64,000 nucleotides of DNA from Rhytidiadelphus loreus. Taxonomy: Eukaryota; Streptophyta; Bryopsida; Hypnales; Hylocomiaceae. The notes under the pieces are model-generated. The model was not told the origin of the DNA. It did not search any database and worked only from the letters and a program-made list of their open reading frames with translations. Of the stretch, positions 59,219-64,000 are shown in pieces. The stretch lies in the NCBI GenBank assembly GCA_947034895.1, contig OX344763.1, positions 29,635,025-29,699,024 of the forward strand. The letters run 5' to 3'. A program made the position numbers and the translations under genes. Numbering within the stretch: position 1 is the first letter of the stretch; each line of letters starts with the position of its first letter.

Positions 59219-59400
59219 CAGGGTTGTCTTGTCTGACAAAATTTCGGGTTTTTGTGTCTAATAGACGTCGCATGTCGCATGTTGAATTGTCGAGTTGTCA
59301 AGTATGGGCGGTTTTTGTTGTCGTGTACGGATTTCGGATTTCAAATTTTTTTACCCCTAGGTAAAACGGACTGTCCTACGTGGCTGTGACGTGGTGTGCT
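59219..59400. mobile_element. hAT-type terminus cutting transposase copy 2
   Basis: CAGGGTTGTCTTGTCTGACA begins exactly where similarity to the transposase stops; its first 10 bases equal the TIR of the MITE at 43760. The adjoining 8 bases are GACTACAT. The opposite end (GACAACCCTG followed by GACTACAT) is not seen before the window ends, so the element is long, has lost that end, or was rearranged. GGATTTCGGATTTCAAATTT follows. Confidence 0.6.
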
Positions 59401-59635
59401 TCATGAGGGGCAACCGCGGGTAGAGGCGACTACGGGTAGGGGCGACCGCGGGTAGGGGGCGATTGCGGGTCCAAAATCTAGGGCGACTGCGGATCTAGGG
59501 GCGACCTTTGGTCCTTAGGGGCGACCTCTGGTCCCTAAGGGCGACCTCTGGTCCTTAGGGGCGACCTCTGGTCCTTAGGAGCGACCTCTGGTCCCTAGGG
59601 GCGACCTTTGGTCCCTAGGGGCGACTTCTTTGTTG
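59401..59635 (+). repeat. GGGCGAC tandem arrays (17-bp then exact 20-bp units)
   Basis: First, about four units of roughly GGGGCGACCGCGGGTA (59405-59470), then seven units of exactly 20 bp reading GGGGCGACCTCTGGTCCTTA with few changes, starting at about 59498, 59518, 59538, 59558, 59578, 59598 and 59618. They contrast sharply with the AT-rich flanks and share words with the larger array at 62.2-63.7 kb. Confidence 0.9.
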
Positions 59636-59639
59636 CAAT

Positions 59640-59810
59640 TGTCCCAAAAAAACTCTCAAAACTACTATTCCTAGTACAAAGAGAAAAAAAAAATTAATGG
59701 TATTTTTTAACATGTAATTGTAGGATCTTAAAGTAGAATAGTATGACAATGTGTGGAAAAAATTTCAAACACTTTCACCACATAGATTGCAAGGTAAATG
59801 CGTTCAAAGT
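59640..59810 (+). repeat. Dispersed repeat, partner at 37.48-37.64 kb
   Basis: CTCTCAAAACTACTATTCCT, an A-run, GTAGGATCTTAAAGTAG, ATGTGTGGAAAAAATTTC and CACCACATAGATTGCAAG follow the order seen at 37480-37640. Diverged but collinear. Confidence 0.65.
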
Positions 59811-60755
59811 GAAGAAATCACATTTGTGACATATTGGCAAACTACTTTGAATCTTCTTAACTTAAAAAAGTTTACATTATAGTCTTGAATTAAAAAAATT
59901 TCATCATTCAAAATTGATTTGAAAATATAAAAAATTTAAAATTTAAAAATAATGTGGTTTCATTCTTTAAAAAATTATTAAGTAGAAGAAAGTACATTAT
60001 AGAGAGAAAAAACTTTATCATTAATAGCTTTAAAATGGAATTAAAACACACTAATCCCAATGGTGAGATTGTTCTATCAATCAAAGTTAATTTTTTGAAC
60101 TTATTTGTTTAATTGTTTTGAAAAAGTTTGAAACTTGAGTGCCCCAAAAGAATCCTATGCCTAATTTTTTTTAATATGATACTATGATTGCTTACAAAAG
60201 AAGATGTTCTATAACTTTCATACCATCAATCCCCAAAAACTGAACCAAAACTTTTGAAGTACAAAAAAATTCCAATCTATGAGAACAAAAAAACTTTAAT
60301 TTTTAATTCAAATTTTTGTGAATTTTTTTTGTTCACCTAATTTATATTTAGGCTTATTGTGGTATAATTTTTGCTCTTTGGCACCAATTAAAATACAAAT
60401 TACAATCCCATAAAACTAACAAGTTTATCTATATCATGAAAAAGTATCAAAAGCTTCATAAAAAATTGACCTTATATGAAGTTGCCCAAAATCCATTTTC
60501 CAAGCTACAAAGACAATTGAGACTTTAGAGCTTAACATCCTAACAATGTATTCTCTACAAGAGAAAAGGTTGTTTTAAGTACAACCTAGTAGTATAGTCC
60601 TACAATCTTATGATCTTTAGGGAGATTTTTAGTAAATTTTTATTGAAAACAAATGTATTTCTAATAAATATTTACTATAATTTTCTAAAAGGTCATAAAT
60701 TATAGAACTATATTGCTAAGACCATACCTAAAACATTCCTTTCTCTTCTAGTGAT
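59811..60755. other. AT-rich DNA between the arrays
   Basis: No gene or clear repeat. It lies between the GC-rich 20-bp array and the AT-rich 170-bp array. Confidence 0.5.
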
Positions 60756-61735
60756 TATTCATGAGGTGGATTTTAAAATACAAAATAATGCACGAAGATT
60801 TGTATAAAAAACTTCCCCATTTGAATTCTTCTTTTTTCCAAGTATTCTTGTACTCATGAATTATTTATCACCATCATCTCTAATTTAAAAATTAGATGGA
60901 AGGGATTTAAAGAAAAAATTTCCTTTTTGATTTAATTTATGCATATTTCAACGAATTATCCTACTAAAGGACCTATAATTTATGAAGTGTATTTCAAAAT
61001 ACAAAATAATGCATGAAGATATTTACAATACCTTCCCCATTTAATTTTCATGATTCTCCAGGCATCTTTGTACTCATGAATTATTACCACCTTCATCTCT
61101 AACTTAAAAAAAATAGTAGGGAAGGGATTTAAATGAAAACTTCTCCTTTTGATTTAATTTATGCAAATCTCAAAGATTTACCCTATGGGTCTATAATTTA
61201 TCAAGTGTATTTTTCTTGATTCTCTAAGCATCTTTGTATTCATGAATTATTTACCACCTTCATCTCTAACTTAAAAAATTAGTGAAGAAGGGATTTAAAT
61301 GAAAATTTCTCCTTTTGATTTAATTTATGCAAATCTCAAAGATTTACCCTATGGGTCTATAATTTATCAATGCAAGTGTATTTTTCTTGATTCACCAAGC
61401 ATCTTTGTACTTATGAATTATTACCACCTTCATCTCTAACTTAAAAAATTAGTGAAGAAGGGATTTAAATGAAAACTTCTCCTTTTGATTTAATTTATGC
61501 AAATCTCAAAGATTTACCCTATGGGTCTATAATTTATCAATGCAAGTGTATTTTTCTTGATTCACCAAGCATCTTTGTACTTATGAATTACTTACCATTT
61601 TCACCTATAACTTAAAATTAGAGGAAAGAGAATTAAATAAAAACTTTCCCTATGGATTTAAGTAAATCTCAAATAGTCATTCTACAAGTATAATTTATCA
61701 AATGAATTTCAAAATACAAAAAAATAGATGGATAG
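60756..61735 (+). repeat. ~170-bp AT-rich tandem array, five units
   Basis: The anchor TCATCTCTAA(C/T)TTAAAAA is found near 60874, 61093, 61260, 61430 and (changed) 61601. Intervals of 167, 170 and 171 bp follow a first, longer one of 219. Units also carry CTTCTCCTTTTGATTTAATT, CAAAGATTTACCCTATGGGT and AGCATCTTTGTAC. The inner units are nearly identical, so the array expanded recently. Confidence 0.9.
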
Positions 61736-62164
61736 ATATGTATGATCTTTTTTATTTTATTTAATTTCATATCATGTACTCACAATCGAATAAATGATAA
61801 TGAACCATTGATATATATTTAAAAAAATTGCATGTTTGCAAAACTTGAGTGTTCAATGGAAGATGACATCTTGTCATAAAATTTATATACTAGAGCGAAT
61901 TAATAGATCAAACAAAATATTGTCAAATTCAAGTTGTACTATGGAGAATCCAAAGCAACTAGATTTTTAGAGGAGCTTTCATTTCTAATAAATGAGATTA
62001 GGTGTCTAAGCTACAAAATTTGATCTCATCAAGGTCCATTTCCTTACCTCACCTAATAAAGAAGGTCCACTAATACACCTAGCAAACTAAAACAAAAGTA
62101 ATTGACTCCAATCAAGCTCTCAATTTCTACCTTCAACACCCAAAAAATGCAATCCAACGCGTTC
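61736..62164. other. AT-rich spacer
   Basis: No gene or clear repeat between the AT-rich array and the GC-rich satellite. Composition changes abruptly near 62160-62190. Confidence 0.5.
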
Positions 62165-63668
62165 TTCAAGTGACTTTCAGTCTTGGGCGACCTCTCTTGG
62201 AGGACAACGCAGGTCAGGGCGACCTCGGGTGGAGGTGGGAAGAATTAGCCTCCCTTTGCCCCCAAATTGGCAAATTTGGGCCTTTTGGGGGTTCCAAGGG
62301 CAACTTCGGGTCTTGGGCGACCTCTTTGGGACGAGAACGCGGATGAGGGTGACCTCTTAAGGGTGACCTCGGGTAGGGGGCGACCGAAGGTGCACGCGGG
62401 AAGAATTGGCCTCCCTTTGCCCCCAAATTGACAAATTTGGGCCTTTCGGCGGGTTCTAGGGGCGCCTTTGGGTCTTGCGCGACCTCTATGCGAGGAGAAC
62501 GCGGGTGAGGGCGATCTCTTAAGGGCGACCTCGGGTAGGGGGCGACCGAAGGTGCAAGCGGGAAGAATTGGCCCCCCTTTGCCCCCCAAATTAGCAAATT
62601 TGGGCCTTCCGGGGGGTTCTAGGGGCAACTTCGGGTCTTGGGCGACCTCTTTGAAAGGAGAACGCGGGTGAAGGTGACCTCTTAAGGGCGGCCTCGGATA
62701 GGGGGCGACCGAAGGTGCAAGCGGGAAGAATTGGCCTCCCTTTGCCCCCAAATTGGCAAATTTGGCCCTTTTGGGGGGTTCTAGGGTCGACTTCGGGTCT
62801 TGGGTGCCCTCTTTGTGAAGAGAACGCGGATGAAGGCGACCTCTTAAGGGCGACCTTGGGTAGGGGCGACCGCGGGTGGAGGTGGGAAGAATTGGCCTCC
62901 CTTTGCCCCGAAATTGGCAAATTTGGGCCTTTCGGCGGGTTCTAGGGGCGACTTCTGGTCTTGGGCGACCTGTTTGAAAGGAGAACGCGGGTGAGGGCGA
63001 CCTCTTAAGGGCGACCTCAGGTAGGGGGCGACCGAAGGTGCAAGCGGGAAAAATTGGCCTCCCTTTGCTCCCAAATTTGCCAATTTGGGCCTTTCGGGGG
63101 TTCTAAGGGCGACTTCGGGTCGTGGGTGACCTCTTTGCGAGGAGAACGTGGATGAAGGCGACCTCTAAAGGGCGACCTCGGTTAGGGGGCGACTGAAGGT
63201 GCAAGCGGGAAGAATTGGCCTCCCTTTGCTCCCAAATTTGTCAATTTGGGCCTTTTGGGGGGTTCTAAGGGCAACTTCGGGTCTTGGGCGACCTCTGTGG
63301 GAGGAGAACGCGGATGAGGGCGACCTCGGGTAGGGGGCGACCAAAGGTGCAAGCGGGAAGAATTGGCCTCCCTTTGCTCCCAAATTGGCAAATTTGGGTC
63401 TTTTGGAGAGTTCTAGGGGCAACTTCGGGTCTTGGGCGACTGCTTTGCGAGGAGAACGCGGGTGAGGGTGACCTCGGGTAGGGGGCGACCGAAGGTGCAA
63501 GCGGGAAGAATTGGCCTTCTTTTGCCTCCAAATTGGCAAATTTGGGCGTTTTGGGGGGTTCTAAGGGCGACTTCGGGTCTTGGGCGACCGCTTTGCGAGG
63601 AGAACGCGGGTGAGGGCGACCTTGGGTAGGGGGCGACCTGTTTGCGAGGAAAACGTGGGTCAAGGCGA
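62165..63668 (+). repeat. ~161-bp GC-rich satellite, nine units
   Basis: The anchor GAAGAATTGGCCTCCCTTTG (or a close variant) occurs near 62240, 62400, 62562, 62725, 62886, 63048, 63209, 63357 and 63505. Spacing is 160-163 bp for the first units and 148 bp for the last two, which lack the GCGACCTCTTAAGG segment. Each unit also holds GGGGGCGACCGAAGGTGC, CCAAATTGGCAAATTTGGGC and GAGGAGAACGCGG. Most of the sequence stays open in several frames (up to 168 codons on the minus strand), but indels and period changes shift the frame along the array, so I read it as non-coding satellite DNA. Confidence 0.9.
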
Positions 63669-63669
63669 C

Positions 63670-64000
63670 TGTCGGAATCCGTAATAGCTTAGTACGGATC
63701 CTAATAGACTAGGAGAAATTAAAATAGGTCAAATTTGAATAAAATTAGTTTAGGCATAAACTAACGGAAACAAATAATTACTTAGAATTAGTTTAGACTT
63801 CGTTCCGGAACCAGTACGGGAGCATGACGGAACTTGACATCCGGGAGGACAGATTGAGCAGCCGGAACACAGGAACTTGGAACGCAGTCATTAAATTCAG
63901 TAGCTTGCGGCGGTAGACTAGGGATACGTTACGGCGTTCCGTAGCCTGCGTTCCCGTTGCAGTGAACGTTGGGCGCAGGAATACTATATAAACCTGACTC
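63670..64000 (+). mobile_element. Probable 5' LTR of a retrotransposon, cut by window end
   Basis: Right after the satellite the sequence changes at TGTCGGAATCCGTAATAGC, a TG start as in LTRs, preceded by GCGAC as a possible 5-bp target copy. A TATA box (ACTATATAAACC) lies at 63983-63994, as in an LTR U3 region. The R/U5 part, the CA end and the primer-binding site would be outside the window. A promoter of another kind of gene remains possible. Confidence 0.5.
63983..63994 (+). promoter_or_regulatory. TATA box
   Basis: ACTATATAAACC is a consensus plant TATA box in a locally GC-richer stretch (GTTGGGCGCAGG precedes it). The expected transcription start, about 30 bp downstream, falls just beyond the window. 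Confidence 0.5.

Noticed and set aside
62214..63663. Repeat-containing proline/arginine-rich frames over the GC-rich satellite
   Set aside because: Unit length is mostly not a multiple of three, so no frame persists across the array; no start or splice context.
1..64000. CRISPR-like array or prokaryotic operon structure
   Set aside because: Repeats are satellites or minisatellites without spacers; genes are spliced with GT-AG introns, so the DNA is eukaryotic.

Overview
The window looks like plant nuclear DNA. It holds two recognisable host genes, both spliced and both on the minus strand: a mitochondrial iron carrier (mitoferrin, 895-4378) and a NF-YC histone-fold transcription factor subunit (32270-35670). 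The NF-YC core is of land-plant type, introns follow GT-AG, and the space between genes is AT-rich and packed with decayed mobile DNA. Short introns (0.25-1.5 kb) beside long repeat-filled gaps, together with the NF-YC wording, fit a non-seed land plant, possibly a bryophyte. The species cannot be fixed from sequence alone.

Layout. 1-4.4 kb: mitoferrin in three coding exons. 4.4-31 kb: no supportable gene; diverged dispersed repeats, small tandem arrays, a TIR element with a nested hairpin (10.06-10.49 kb), an inverted repeat at 27.9 kb and a few GC-richer islands. 31-36 kb: NF-YC in six coding exons, with a possible 42-nt cassette exon. 36-38 kb: AT-rich, with a junction of two TTAA-flanked element ends. 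38.1-40.3 kb: a decayed multi-exon minus-strand gene whose exons resemble N6/N4-type DNA methyltransferases. 40.4-45.2 kb: six or more palindromic hairpins of about 90-100 bp sharing a GTCGGATCCGAC-like centre. 42.7-51.0 kb (plus) and 56.9-59.2 kb (minus): two broken copies of a Mutator-like transposase gene with a C-terminal SWIM zinc finger. The first carries a complete 448-bp hAT-type MITE and an intron swollen to 5 kb; the second is cut at 59218/59219 by the same hAT-type terminus. 59.2-63.7 kb: GGGCGAC-rich arrays on both sides of a 170-bp AT-rich array. 63.67 kb to the end: probable start of an LTR retrotransposon.

The two host genes have unrelated jobs (iron import into mitochondria; CCAAT-box transcription) and show no functional link. 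The rest is best read as layers of transposon insertion and decay. The most unusual part is 38-51 kb, where a methyltransferase-like pseudogene and a transposase pseudogene diverge from a zone full of conserved hairpins. Whether they were ever one element cannot be settled here. All exon joins were made by eye from splice consensus, reading frame and family similarity; repeat boundaries are approximate.
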